Below the pieces are notes generated by a model that was not told the origin of the DNA, searched no databases, and was given only the letters and a program-made list of their open reading frames with translations. Positions 52,061-60,662 of a DNA stretch of 64,000 bases are shown here, piece by piece (within the stretch, counting starts at the first letter, position 1; the number at the start of each line of letters is the position of its first letter). This DNA is from Aquibacillus koreensis (GTDB lineage Bacteria > Bacillota > Bacilli > Bacillales > Amphibacillaceae), in the NCBI RefSeq assembly GCF_025154055.1, contig NZ_JAOALK010000043.1, forward strand, positions 1 through 64,000, in the 5' to 3' direction. Made by a program: the position numbers and the translations under genes.

Positions 52061-52537
52061 ATGGCTACCAACATTCATACCGGCCGGTACACAACGGAAA
52101 ATAAGGATGATATTGTTGTCTTCATCATTGGCATGCGTATTAACAAACGACTTGCTGTACACAAATGGTTGCCCGTTTTCAACGCTATGCCTGGCATGAT
52201 CAAAGAGCTTTATGTTCATAAAGAGGAATTAGGTTTTTTATCGATGGAAAGCTATTTTGGACTTAGAACAACTGTAATGATCCAATACTGGCGTTCAACC
52301 GAAGAACTCATTGCCTATGCAAAAGGCCAGAAGCACTTAACGGCATGGAAAAATTTCAATAAAAAAGTTGGTAACAATGATGCAGTCGGCATCTATCACG
52401 AAACGTATCAAGTAAAAAGTGGCAGTTATGAATCGATCTACGGCAATATGCCGACCTATGGGTTAGGAAAAGCATTGGCGATACAACCGGTTACCGCTGA
52501 TAACCGCAGTGCTAAGAAACGACTTCGTTCTTCCTAA
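52061..52537 (+). CDS. DUF4188 family protein
   Basis: 158 residues. IHTGRYTTENKDDIVVFIIGMRINK, then SYFGLRTTVMIQYWRSTEELIAYA and HLTAWKNFNKKVGNNDAVGIYHETY are the landmark segments of the DUF4188 (monooxygenase-like, ferredoxin-fold) family. Possible heme-binding or aldoxime-dehydratase-like fold; activity not known. AGGAGGA ribosome site. Regulated with PadR in one operon. Confidence 0.85.
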   Translation: MATNIHTGRYTTENKDDIVVFIIGMRINKRLAVHKWLPVFNAMPGMIKELYVHKEELGFLSMESYFGLRTTVMIQYWRSTEELIAYAKGQKHLTAWKNFNKKVGNNDAVGIYHETYQVKSGSYESIYGNMPTYGLGKALAIQPVTADNRSAKKRLRSS

Positions 52538-52593
52538 AACCTTTTTATTTAGCTAATAGATGATGGACTTAACTTTGCGCATTACACTATAAA

Positions 52594-52641
52594 ACTAGCA
52601 AGACAAAAGGACTAGATTAATCTGGTCTTTTTGTCTTGCTA
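52594..52641. terminator. Terminator between convergent genes
   Basis: TAGCAAGACAAAAGGAC pairs with GTCTTTTTGTCTTGCTA around a TTAA loop. Confidence 0.9.
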
Positions 52642-52649
52642 ATCCGGTT

Positions 52650-53621
52650 TTATTCCACATTTATAACGACATTTCCCCTCTTATGTCCTTTCTCGACATA
52701 TCTATGCGCTTCGACAATCTCATCAAATGAATAGTATCTGTCAATAACCACTTTCAACTTTCCCATCTCAACAAGTTCTTTTAGAAAATCTAAAGCTTCG
52801 GAAGTCTCAGGTGAATTTTGGCCCATTATTAACTTCTTACTACTCGTCAACGATGTCCACAGCATCTGAACGCTAGGCAATGGTTCAGTAACATTTATAT
52901 AGGTACCATTGTTCTTTAATAATTTTTTACAATCTGAAAAACTGCTCTTGTTCACCGCTTCAAAGATGAAATCATATGTTTCGACGATATTAGAAATATC
53001 TTCTGTTGTGTAATCTATTACTTTGTCAGCTCCAAAAGATTTTACTAATTCTAAATTAGAGGTGCTGCAAACACCTGTAACAATCGCACCGAGATATTTG
53101 GCAAGTTGAACTGCATAACTACCTACACTTCCAGAAGCACCATAGACTAGAATCGATTGACCACTCTTTATACCGGCCTTTTTAAGAAAATACAATGCTG
53201 TTCGAGCTCCAATAGGAATGGCGGCAGCTTCACCAAAAGTTAAATTAGAAGGCTTTATTGCAACAGGCCCATCTTCCTCTAAACACTTATATTCGGCATA
53301 CGCTCCAAATCCAATCAAGGAAGCTGCAAAAATTTGGTCCCCTTGCTTAAACTTTTTTACATGCTTTCCTACATACTCCACTTCTCCAGCTAATTCCATC
53401 CCTAAAATCTCTTTTTTTGGTTTCTTCAAACCAAGCGATACACGTGCAGGTAGCCAAAAAACTGGTGGTAAGGTAAAGCTCCGCGCTCGAATATCTGCTA
53501 CTGTTACAGTTGTGGCTTTTACTTTAACTAAAATTTCATTCTCTTTCGGAATAGGTTTTTCTACCCGTTTCAACTCAAGAACATCAGGGGGACCGTACCT
53601 TTTGTACACAATTGCCTTCAT
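52650..53621 (-). CDS. NAD(P)-dependent alcohol dehydrogenase / quinone reductase-like (MDR)
   Basis: 323 residues of the zinc-independent medium-chain reductase type: N-terminal MKAIVYKRYGPPDVLELKRV, cofactor loop ILVYGASGSVGSYAVQLAKYLGA (about 155-177), C-terminal VIDRYYSFDEIVEAHRYVEKGHKRGNVVI. No structural-zinc cysteine cluster. Reduces quinones or activated alkenes using NADPH. AGGTGGG ribosome site; perfect terminator region upstream separates it from the next gene. Confidence 0.88.
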   Translation of the reverse strand: MKAIVYKRYGPPDVLELKRVEKPIPKENEILVKVKATTVTVADIRARSFTLPPVFWLPARVSLGLKKPKKEILGMELAGEVEYVGKHVKKFKQGDQIFAASLIGFGAYAEYKCLEEDGPVAIKPSNLTFGEAAAIPIGARTALYFLKKAGIKSGQSILVYGASGSVGSYAVQLAKYLGAIVTGVCSTSNLELVKSFGADKVIDYTTEDISNIVETYDFIFEAVNKSSFSDCKKLLKNNGTYINVTEPLPSVQMLWTSLTSSKKLIMGQNSPETSEALDFLKELVEMGKLKVVIDRYYSFDEIVEAHRYVEKGHKRGNVVINVE

Positions 53622-53732
53622 ATACCCACCTCAAATTTCATTTTTTCCTTAATCAAATATACGAATATTACGAATAAATAGTCCAATAAATGTACATTAA
53701 GGGTAAATCAACTTCAAAGTTGGTTTATAGAT

Positions 53733-53776
53733 AAAAAAGGAGGTGCAATTAGCATACTAATTGCACCTCCTTTTTT
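53733..53776. terminator. Perfect bidirectional terminator
   Basis: A 20-bp stem, AAAAAAGGAGGTGCAATTAG (53733-53752) with its exact complement (53757-53776) around CATA. Ends the small lipoprotein gene on the minus strand. Confidence 0.95.
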
Positions 53777-53803
53777 GTTATTTAGCCTTACCAACTATTT
53801 CAT

Positions 53804-53947
53804 TTATTCCTCTGCATTTTCTTCTGTATTATTATCCTCAGATTCATTATCTTCCGTATCTTCACTACACCCTGTTGCAAATCCAGTGATCATTAACACT
53901 GCCAATAAAGTTATGAAACCCTTTTTCATTTTCTTCCACTCTTGCAT
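53804..53947 (-). CDS. Small lipoprotein
   Basis: 47 residues: MQEWKKMKKGFITLLAVLMI, lipobox FATGC (cysteine about 26), then SEDTEDNESEDNNTEENAEE, a short, very acidic mature part. AAAGGAGGAA seven bases before ATG. Such tiny acidic lipoproteins are common in Bacillaceae; role unknown. Confidence 0.75.
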   Translation of the reverse strand: MQEWKKMKKGFITLLAVLMITGFATGCSEDTEDNESEDNNTEENAEE

Positions 53948-54211
53948 CGATATTTCCTCCTTTAAATGTAACAATAGTAAACTACATTTCTATCATACTG
54001 TAGGAATAGCAATAAAATATCACCGTTACCAATAATTAACAATAACAATGCATTCGCTTTACAATGTTTAAATTGACTTAACTTTATTCAAAAAAATTAA
54101 GGAAAGAAGGTCTTGTGTTTACCCCTTCTTATGTAAGTTATGATACATTTTCAATAGCGTAAATATTTTACTAATTCTAAAGCCATTTTTGAGAGAGGTG
54201 AAACAGTACAA

Positions 54212-55396
54212 TTGACACTATTACTCTTAGTCATTATTTATTTAGCTTTTATTAGTTTAGGATTACCGGATTCATTGCTAGGCGCTGCCTGGCCTGTGAT
54301 GCATCTTGACATTGGAGTGCCACTGGAGACAGGGGGAGTCCTGTCTATGACTGCAGCAGTAGGTACGGTTGTTTCGAGTTTAGCTAGTGGTAAAGTAATT
54401 AAACGATTTGGTACTGGTAAAGTCACCGTTGTAAGTTGTCTTATGACCGCTATGGCCTTACTGGGTTTTTATTTTGCACCATCGATTCTTTGGATGGTTT
54501 TATTTACTATCCCCCTTGGGTTAGGTGCTGGAGCTGTTGATACTGCATTAAACAATTACGTTGCTTTACATTACAAAGCACACCATATGAGTTGGTTACA
54601 TAGCTTTTGGGGTGTGGGAGCAACCTTAGGTCCCATCATTATGGCACTGTTTATCGCGGGGAAAAATGGCTGGAGGGGTGGATATCTTACTATTGCAGTG
54701 ATTCAAATGATTTTAGTCGTAATCCTGCTATTATCTTTACCATTATGGAGACGCGTTTCAAAAGAGCAGCATGCGGAGTCAGTGGATACGGAAGCGTTAG
54801 TTAGTTCCACTACGGATAATGATTTGAGCCAAGTGAAACCTTTGCAAATCAAAGGTGTGAAATTCGCCATGTTAACCTTTTTGTTCTATTGCGGGGTTGA
54901 AACTTCCGTTGGTCTCTGGGGAAGTAGCTTTCTCGTTAATGTGAAAGAGTTACCTGCGGCAGTTGCCGCACAGTGGGTATCCTTTTATTGGGGTGGTTTG
55001 ACGGTTGGTAGATTTTTAACTGGGTTTATTACTTTTAAAATGAGTAACCGCAACCTAATTCGATCAGGACAAATCATCGCTTTCGTTGGCGGGGCGCTGT
55101 TATTATTACCGTTACCTTCGATTGTCTCACTTGTTGGCTTTGTAATGATTGGATTAGGGTTAGCGCCAATATTCCCATGTATGTTACATGAAACACCAGC
55201 ACGATTTGGTAAGACGCATTCCCAAACCATTATGGGATATCAAATGGCTACAGCATACACTGGTAGCACTCTAATGCCACCACTGCTTGGCTTTATCGCA
55301 TCCTATACAACCATTGCAATCTTTCCATTCTTTATAGCCATTTACATAGGAATCATGCTACTAAGCACAGAAAGATTAAACAGCATAACAAAGTAA
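54212..55396 (+). CDS. MFS transporter, FucP/sugar permease type
   Basis: 394 residues from TTG (GAGAGGTG about 11 bases upstream), about 12 hydrophobic segments. The first segment IYLAFISLGLPDSLLGAAWP and LGAGAVDTALNNYVALHYKAHHMSWLHSFWGVGATLGP are typical of the FHS/FucP-like family of bacterial sugar and drug permeases. Substrate unknown. Stop codon is part of the next hairpin repeat. Confidence 0.85.
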   Translation: MTLLLLVIIYLAFISLGLPDSLLGAAWPVMHLDIGVPLETGGVLSMTAAVGTVVSSLASGKVIKRFGTGKVTVVSCLMTAMALLGFYFAPSILWMVLFTIPLGLGAGAVDTALNNYVALHYKAHHMSWLHSFWGVGATLGPIIMALFIAGKNGWRGGYLTIAVIQMILVVILLLSLPLWRRVSKEQHAESVDTEALVSSTTDNDLSQVKPLQIKGVKFAMLTFLFYCGVETSVGLWGSSFLVNVKELPAAVAAQWVSFYWGGLTVGRFLTGFITFKMSNRNLIRSGQIIAFVGGALLLLPLPSIVSLVGFVMIGLGLAPIFPCMLHETPARFGKTHSQTIMGYQMATAYTGSTLMPPLLGFIASYTTIAIFPFFIAIYIGIMLLSTERLNSITK

Positions 55397-55455
55397 GCAG
55401 AGGGACGGTTCTTGTGTTTCCATTTATGGAAACACAAGAACCGTCCCCTCGTTTA
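55393..55455. repeat. ACGGTTCT hairpin repeat, complete palindrome over a stop codon
   Basis: Arms GTAAGCAGAGGG-ACGGTTCT and complement around TTGTGTTTCCATTTATGG. The GTAA end supplies the TAA of the MFS gene. Confidence 0.93.
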
Positions 55456-55479
55456 CGAGAAATGTCCCTCTGCACACTA

Positions 55480-57018
55480 CTACGAGCTATATTTTTGTTG
55501 GAATTGAACAATTGCTTCATAATCTTCTTCAAATAGACGACTTAGGCGTAAGTAAATCGGAATTAACTCTGTATAAATTTTCACCTGTTCTTGGTCTGGT
55601 TTATGGCTTTCCGTCGTACCAACCATATCCGAAACAACGGTTAGATCATCAATTTCCCCTAAAGCATATAAACCTAGTACCACCGCACCTAGGCAAGAGC
55701 TTTCAACACTTTCTGGGATTTGCACTTCCTGATTGAATACATCTGCAAGCATTTGTCTCCAAACAGCAGATTTCGCAAAACCACCTGTAGCATGAATTTT
55801 TTCTGGTATGCCAATAATCTCCTCTAAGGCAAGTAATACGGTATAAATATTTAGATTAATCCCTTCTAACACAGCCCGCATCATATGTTCTTTTTTGTGG
55901 TGCATGCCTAATCCAAAAAATGAACCTCTTGCATTAGCATTCCACAATGGTGCACGTTCTCCAGCTAGATACGGATGAAAGACTAGACCTTCCGCACCAG
56001 CTTTTACTTTGGCAAGTTTTTCAGTGATTAAATCATAAGGATCAGCACCAATTCTTTTCGCTTCTTCTACTTCTTCCCTACAAAGCTCATCACGAAGCCA
56101 ACGCATCACCATGCCACCATTGTTAACCGGACCACCAATAACCCAGTGATTTTCTGTCAACGCATAACAAAAGATTCTTCCCTTTATATCCGTGACTGGT
56201 TGATCGGTTACCGTGCGAATCGCGCCGCTTGTACCGATTGTTAAGGCAACCACACCTGGCTGGATCGCATCTACACCAAGGTTGGAAAGGACGCCGTCAT
56301 TTGCTCCAATCACAAATGGAACATCTGGATCAATACCTAGTTCCGCTGCTAATTCATCTGATAAGCCATTGATGGTATGTGTAGTTGAAACAAGTGTGGA
56401 CAGTTTATCTGGAGTGATTCCAGCAACGCGTAATGCTTCTTCATCCCAATCCAATTGTTTGAGATGAAGCATACCTGTCGCCGATGCAATCGAATGATCC
56501 ACTATATACGCGCCAAACAAACGATGAAAAACATATTCTTTAATCGAAATAAACTTACTTGTTTGCTCAAAAATCCTCGGGTGTTCCTCTTTCAACCAAA
56601 TAATTTTGGCTAACGGTGACATTGGATGAATCGGCGTTCCTGTGCGCAGATAGATGTCATGTCCATTCCACTCTTCCTTCAATTTCTTTGCCCACGGTTC
56701 ACTTCGTTGATCTGCCCATGTGATACTTTTCGTTAGTGCCTGGTCATGTTGATCCATAGCAATTAAGCTATGCATTGCCGAACTAAACGAAATCAAAAGT
56801 AACTCCTCTTTGTTAATTCCGCTTTTATTTACAGCTTCTCGAATCGAAACTTTAACAGCAGCATAAATTTCTTCTGGGTCTTGTTCTGCTGCACCCGGAA
56901 CTGGCGTATGTAAAGGGTATTCAACTGCATGCTGACTAACTACTTGCCCTTTGCGATCAAACAAGACTGCCTTTGTACTTGTTGTGCCTATATCGACACC
57001 CAATAAGAAGTTTTTCAT
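55480..57018 (-). CDS. gntK: Gluconokinase (FGGY carbohydrate kinase)
   Basis: 512 residues from ATG 57018 (GGAGG six bases upstream; the earlier ATG contains that site). N-terminal phosphate-binding GVDIGTTSTKAVLFD, ITWADQRSEPWA, the GIDPDVPFVIGANDGVLSNLG segment and C-terminal ATGGFAKSAVWRQMLADVF are FGGY hallmarks, of gluconokinase subtype. Phosphorylates gluconate to 6-phosphogluconate with ATP. Third gene of gnd-gntP-gntK. Confidence 0.92.
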   Translation of the reverse strand: MKNFLLGVDIGTTSTKAVLFDRKGQVVSQHAVEYPLHTPVPGAAEQDPEEIYAAVKVSIREAVNKSGINKEELLLISFSSAMHSLIAMDQHDQALTKSITWADQRSEPWAKKLKEEWNGHDIYLRTGTPIHPMSPLAKIIWLKEEHPRIFEQTSKFISIKEYVFHRLFGAYIVDHSIASATGMLHLKQLDWDEEALRVAGITPDKLSTLVSTTHTINGLSDELAAELGIDPDVPFVIGANDGVLSNLGVDAIQPGVVALTIGTSGAIRTVTDQPVTDIKGRIFCYALTENHWVIGGPVNNGGMVMRWLRDELCREEVEEAKRIGADPYDLITEKLAKVKAGAEGLVFHPYLAGERAPLWNANARGSFFGLGMHHKKEHMMRAVLEGINLNIYTVLLALEEIIGIPEKIHATGGFAKSAVWRQMLADVFNQEVQIPESVESSCLGAVVLGLYALGEIDDLTVVSDMVGTTESHKPDQEQVKIYTELIPIYLRLSRLFEEDYEAIVQFQQKYSS

Positions 57019-57070
57019 ATGATCCTCCATCTATTTTTGATGCATCTTTTATAGTTTCATTATAAAGGGA

Positions 57071-57096
57071 AGAAGCGCTCACAAAGAAGCGCTTCT
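57071..57096 (-). other. Hairpin in the gntP-gntK spacer
   Basis: AGAAGCGCT (57071-57079) pairs with AGCGCTTCT (57088-57096). The T run lies on the plus side, so as a minus-strand RNA structure it is not an obvious terminator; it may stabilise or attenuate. A TATAAT on the minus strand follows at once. Confidence 0.55.
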
Positions 57097-57107
57097 CTTT
57101 TTATTTA

Positions 57108-58451
57108 TTATGAAATAAATAATCCTAACACAAGTGCAACCCCTAAACCAACGAAACCAATAATTGTTTCCATTACTGTCCATGTCTTCAATGTATCTTT
57201 CACATCAAGGCCAAAATAACGGTTTACTAACCAGAACCCCGAATCGTTTACGTGTGAAAATACAGTTGCTCCAGCTGCAATCGAGATAACAATTAAACCT
57301 AAAACCGGACCTTGTAAACCTAGGATGCCAATTACTGGTGAAATTAACCCAGCTGCAGTTACCATCGATACTGTTGCAGAACCTTGCGCAATACGAACGA
57401 TCGCTGCAATCACAAACGCTAGTAGAATTGGAGGTAACGGTGAGCCTGCCATCATTTCTCCCAATACATCACCAACACCAGAATCAATCAGGACTTGCTT
57501 AAATACCCCACCAGCACCTGTAACAAGAATAATGATCCCCGCTGGCTCCAGTGCTTTAGTTGATATATCTTGTACTTCTTGTCTTGAATATCCACGTCTT
57601 GTACCTAGGAACGTAAATGTTAATAATGTTGCAATCGTTAATGCAACGATTGGGTTACCGATAAAAGTTGTAAACGCTCGGAAACCATTTTCTTCAGGTA
57701 AGATTACTGTCGAAAGCGTATTAATTAAAATTAAAACTAATGGCACCATAATAATAGAAGTAATCATACCGAAGCTTGGTAAATCTTTGTCATACTGTTT
57801 TTCTTCAAAGTTCATATAATCTGGAACAGTTGCATGAATTTTTTTAGCAATATATTTACCAAAAATCGGCCCAGCAATAATCATGGACGGAATACCTGCA
57901 ATGATCCCGAACAAGATAACCCAACCAAGATCTGCACCAATTAAATCTGCTACAGCAATCGGACCTGGGGTTGGCGGAATGTAACTATGTGTTACAGCCA
58001 AACCTGCAAGTAAAGGAATGCCGTAATACAGAAGTGATCTACCAGTTTTCTTCGCTAAACCGTACACTAATGGTACTAAGATGATAAAACCTACATCAAA
58101 AAATACTGGTATTGCTACTAAGAAACCGGTAATACCTAACGCCCATTGGGACCTGTCTTCACCGAATTTTTTCAGTAGGGTTTGAGCAAGACGCTCAACC
58201 CCACCGGAAACTTCTAGCATTTTACCGAACATTGCACCTAAACCAACGACAATCGCAACAAATCCAAGTGTTCCACCCATCCCGTTTTGAACGGATTGAA
58301 TAACTCCATCAAGTGGCATTCCTGCTGCGATACCTACAAGTAGACTTACTAACATTAATGATACAAAAGCATGAAGCTTTGTACGAATAACTAAAAACAG
58401 TAATGTGAAAATCCCCGCTACTGCTACTAAAATTAACATGGTTGCTGACAT
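57108..58451 (-). CDS. gntP: Gluconate:H+ symporter GntP
   Basis: 447 residues, 12 or more hydrophobic segments. GMGGTLGFVAIVVGLGAMFGKMLEVSGG (about 58-85), PLLAGLAVTHSYIPPTPGPIA and the ATVFSHVNDSGFWLVNRYFG motif near the end identify the GntP/Dsd family. Imports gluconate with protons. Between gnd and gntK in one operon. GGGGAG ribosome site. Confidence 0.93.
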   Translation of the reverse strand: MSATMLILVAVAGIFTLLFLVIRTKLHAFVSLMLVSLLVGIAAGMPLDGVIQSVQNGMGGTLGFVAIVVGLGAMFGKMLEVSGGVERLAQTLLKKFGEDRSQWALGITGFLVAIPVFFDVGFIILVPLVYGLAKKTGRSLLYYGIPLLAGLAVTHSYIPPTPGPIAVADLIGADLGWVILFGIIAGIPSMIIAGPIFGKYIAKKIHATVPDYMNFEEKQYDKDLPSFGMITSIIMVPLVLILINTLSTVILPEENGFRAFTTFIGNPIVALTIATLLTFTFLGTRRGYSRQEVQDISTKALEPAGIIILVTGAGGVFKQVLIDSGVGDVLGEMMAGSPLPPILLAFVIAAIVRIAQGSATVSMVTAAGLISPVIGILGLQGPVLGLIVISIAAGATVFSHVNDSGFWLVNRYFGLDVKDTLKTWTVMETIIGFVGLGVALVLGLFIS

Positions 58452-58475
58452 GACTTTCTCCCCTTAGATGTATTA

Positions 58476-59372
58476 TTATTTGCTTTCTACTGCGTGACCA
58501 CCAAACTGATTTCTTAAGGCTGCAACCACTTTTCCACTAAACGTGTCCGTTTCCAATGAACGATAACGCATCATTAATGATAAAGCGATAATTGGTGCAG
58601 AAGCTTGTAAATCTAATGCAGTTTCCACCGTCCATTTACCTTCACCTGATGAATGCATAACGCCTTTGATCGCATCTAAATTTGCATCTTCTGCGAACGC
58701 ATCCTCCATTAGCTCCATCAACCATGATCGAATAACCGAACCGTTATTCCATACTTTAGCTACTTTTTCGTAGTCATAATTAAAATCACTTTTTTCTAAA
58801 ATATCAAAACCTTCAGCGATCGATTGCATCATTCCGTACTCCACGCCGTTATGTACCATTTTTAAGAAGTGACCACTTCCAGGTTTTCCCGTATAAAGAT
58901 AACCGTTCTCCACGCACGTATTTGAAAAAAGTTTTTCAACATATCGAAAAGCTTCTTCGTTTCCACCGATCATGGTACATGCACCATTTCTTGCACCTTC
59001 CATACCGCCACTTGTTCCAATATCCAAGTAGTGGATACCTTGTTCTTTTAGCTTGTCCGCTCGACGAATTGTATCCTTATAATTAGAATTTCCACCATCC
59101 ATCAAAATGTCGCCGGCTTTAAGGTAACTACTAATCTCTGTTACTACTTTATCTGTTGGCTCCCCTGCTGGTACCATTACCCAGACAACCTTAGGAGTTG
59201 GTAACTTAGATACTACATCCTGTAAAGAGTCTGCTGGAATTGCTCCTTTTTGCTCCGCTTCCTTTACAGATGATGGGAAAACGTCATAGGCAACTACTTC
59301 ATGCCCATGGTCCATTAAATTTTGTGTAAGGTTTAGTCCCATTTTTCCTAAACCAATCATAGCTAGTTTCAT
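58476..59372 (-). CDS. gnd: 6-phosphogluconate dehydrogenase, decarboxylating (GntZ/YqeC type)
   Basis: 298 residues, the short dimeric/tetrameric NAD-type rather than the 470-residue enzyme. Rossmann MIGLGKMGLNLTQNLM (4-19), DGGNSNYKDTIRRA, the active-site DIGTSGGMEGARNGACTMIGG and KMVHNGVEYGMMQSIAEGF with catalytic Lys/His-Asn. Converts 6-phosphogluconate to ribulose-5-phosphate and CO2. First gene of the gluconate operon, behind the cre/palindrome promoter. Confidence 0.92.
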   Translation of the reverse strand: MKLAMIGLGKMGLNLTQNLMDHGHEVVAYDVFPSSVKEAEQKGAIPADSLQDVVSKLPTPKVVWVMVPAGEPTDKVVTEISSYLKAGDILMDGGNSNYKDTIRRADKLKEQGIHYLDIGTSGGMEGARNGACTMIGGNEEAFRYVEKLFSNTCVENGYLYTGKPGSGHFLKMVHNGVEYGMMQSIAEGFDILEKSDFNYDYEKVAKVWNNGSVIRSWLMELMEDAFAEDANLDAIKGVMHSSGEGKWTVETALDLQASAPIIALSLMMRYRSLETDTFSGKVVAALRNQFGGHAVESK

Positions 59373-59410
59373 ATATTTGTCCCCCAGGAAAAATTTTATT
59401 TCGTAGACAC

Positions 59411-59480
59411 ATTATATAAAAAAATATTATTCGATTGCAATCGTTTTCGAAAAAAATTTTATTTTTTGTAAACGGTTTAA
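59411..59480 (-). promoter_or_regulatory. Divergent control region of the gluconate operon: promoter, palindrome, cre
   Basis: Minus-strand TTGCAA, 18-base spacer, TATAAT (59416-59411). The -35 lies in the perfect palindrome CGATTGCAATCG (59432-59443). A related half site CGATTGCG is at about 59501. A cre-like TGTAAACGGTTTAA occupies 59467-59480, one mismatch from the CcpA consensus. The arrangement predicts control by the divergent RpiR-type regulator plus catabolite control. Confidence 0.7.
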
Positions 59481-59550
59481 AAAAATATTTCTTTTTATGT
59501 CGATTGCGTTTATGATAAATATAATAGATTCCATTTGAGGAGGATAACAG

Positions 59551-60408
59551 ATGACCCCAAAAGGCATGCAACAATGTTTGATGCGAATACGTTCCTACTA
59601 TCCTACTTTCAGTGAAAAAGAAAAGAAAATTGCTGACTATATATTAGAGAAGCCCGAAAATATTGTACATGGAACAATTAATCAGGTTGCGGATGATCTT
59701 GGTGTCGCGGACTCTACTGTTTTTCGTTTTTGTAAGCGCTTAGGATTTAAAGGCTATCAAGCAATGAAAATCATCTTAGCTACTGAACTTGTCGAACCGA
59801 TGCAAGATATTCATGAGAGAATTCTAGGAACTGATAATGAGATTACCGTAGTTGAAAAGGTGTTTCATTCGAATATGAAAACACTAGAGGACACGTTGAA
59901 AGTGCTAGATGAACAGGATTTCGCCTCTACCATTCAAGCAATTTTACAAGCTAGAAAAGTAGAATTCTTTGGCATTGGTGGTTCCAATGTGATTGCACTA
60001 GATGCCTATCATAAGCTCATTCGGACAGGTTTACCCGTATTTGCTCAAACCGACACACATATGCAGCACATGTCTGCATCCCAAATGACCGATCAAGATG
60101 TCGCTGTCCTGATCTCACACACTGGCGCTACAAAGGATATTTTGAATATTTTAGAAATAGCAAAAGAAAACGGTGTCAAAACCATCGCCATTACTAGCTT
60201 TGCGAGATCACAACTAAGCCAGGCTGTTGACATCTCTTTACACACCGTGTCAGAGGAAACAGATTTCCGCTCCGAAGCACTAGCATCAAGGATTGCGCAG
60301 TTATCAATTATTGATGCTATCTATGTCAATGTGATGATGGCAAGAAAAGAAGAAGGAAAAGAATCCCTTCGAAAAGTAAGACAAGCTATATCTCTAAAAA
60401 GGTTGTAA
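59551..60408 (+). CDS. RpiR/MurR family regulator (HTH + SIS domain)
   Basis: 285 residues. N-terminal HTH_6: FSEKEKKIADYILEKPENIV, NQVADDLGVADSTVFRFCKRLGFKGYQAMK; C-terminal SIS sugar-phosphate domain with EFFGIGGSNVIALDAYHKLIR and VAVLISHTGATKDILNI. Divergent from gnd-gntP-gntK, so likely the gluconate/6-phosphogluconate-responsive regulator, taking the place of the GntR repressor of B. subtilis. GAGGAGG ribosome site. Hairpin repeat three bases after its stop. Confidence 0.9.
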   Translation: MTPKGMQQCLMRIRSYYPTFSEKEKKIADYILEKPENIVHGTINQVADDLGVADSTVFRFCKRLGFKGYQAMKIILATELVEPMQDIHERILGTDNEITVVEKVFHSNMKTLEDTLKVLDEQDFASTIQAILQARKVEFFGIGGSNVIALDAYHKLIRTGLPVFAQTDTHMQHMSASQMTDQDVAVLISHTGATKDILNILEIAKENGVKTIAITSFARSQLSQAVDISLHTVSEETDFRSEALASRIAQLSIIDAIYVNVMMARKEEGKESLRKVRQAISLKRL

Positions 60409-60411
60409 TAT

Positions 60412-60475
60412 GTAAGCAGAGGGACGGTTCTTGTGTTTCCAATTTTGGAAACACAAGAACCGTCCCTCTGCTTAC
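60412..60475. repeat. ACGGTTCT hairpin repeat, perfect palindrome
   Basis: GTAAGCAGAGGG-ACGGTTCTTGTGTTTCCAA and its complete reverse complement around TT; the longest and cleanest copy (64 bases). Confidence 0.95.
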
Positions 60476-60662
60476 ACCCCGATGAATTTTCTCTGTTTAT
60501 AATAGTCAAAATATACCAATAATAACTAAGGTGTATCACTTTTCATTTTCACTACACAAAAACTTCATTCTTATTTCACAAATCTCACTTATGATTACAT
60601 ACTGTATCGCAATGATCCATCAACAGATGGAATTACTTTTTAGAAGGAGATGATCTTAGGTT

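Noticed and set aside
10337-60475. Interpreting the ACGGTTCT repeats as a CRISPR array or as ordinary terminators
   Set aside because: Copies are dispersed kilobases apart without spacers, so not CRISPR. They lack a consistent U tract and occur also in leader regions, so not simple terminators.
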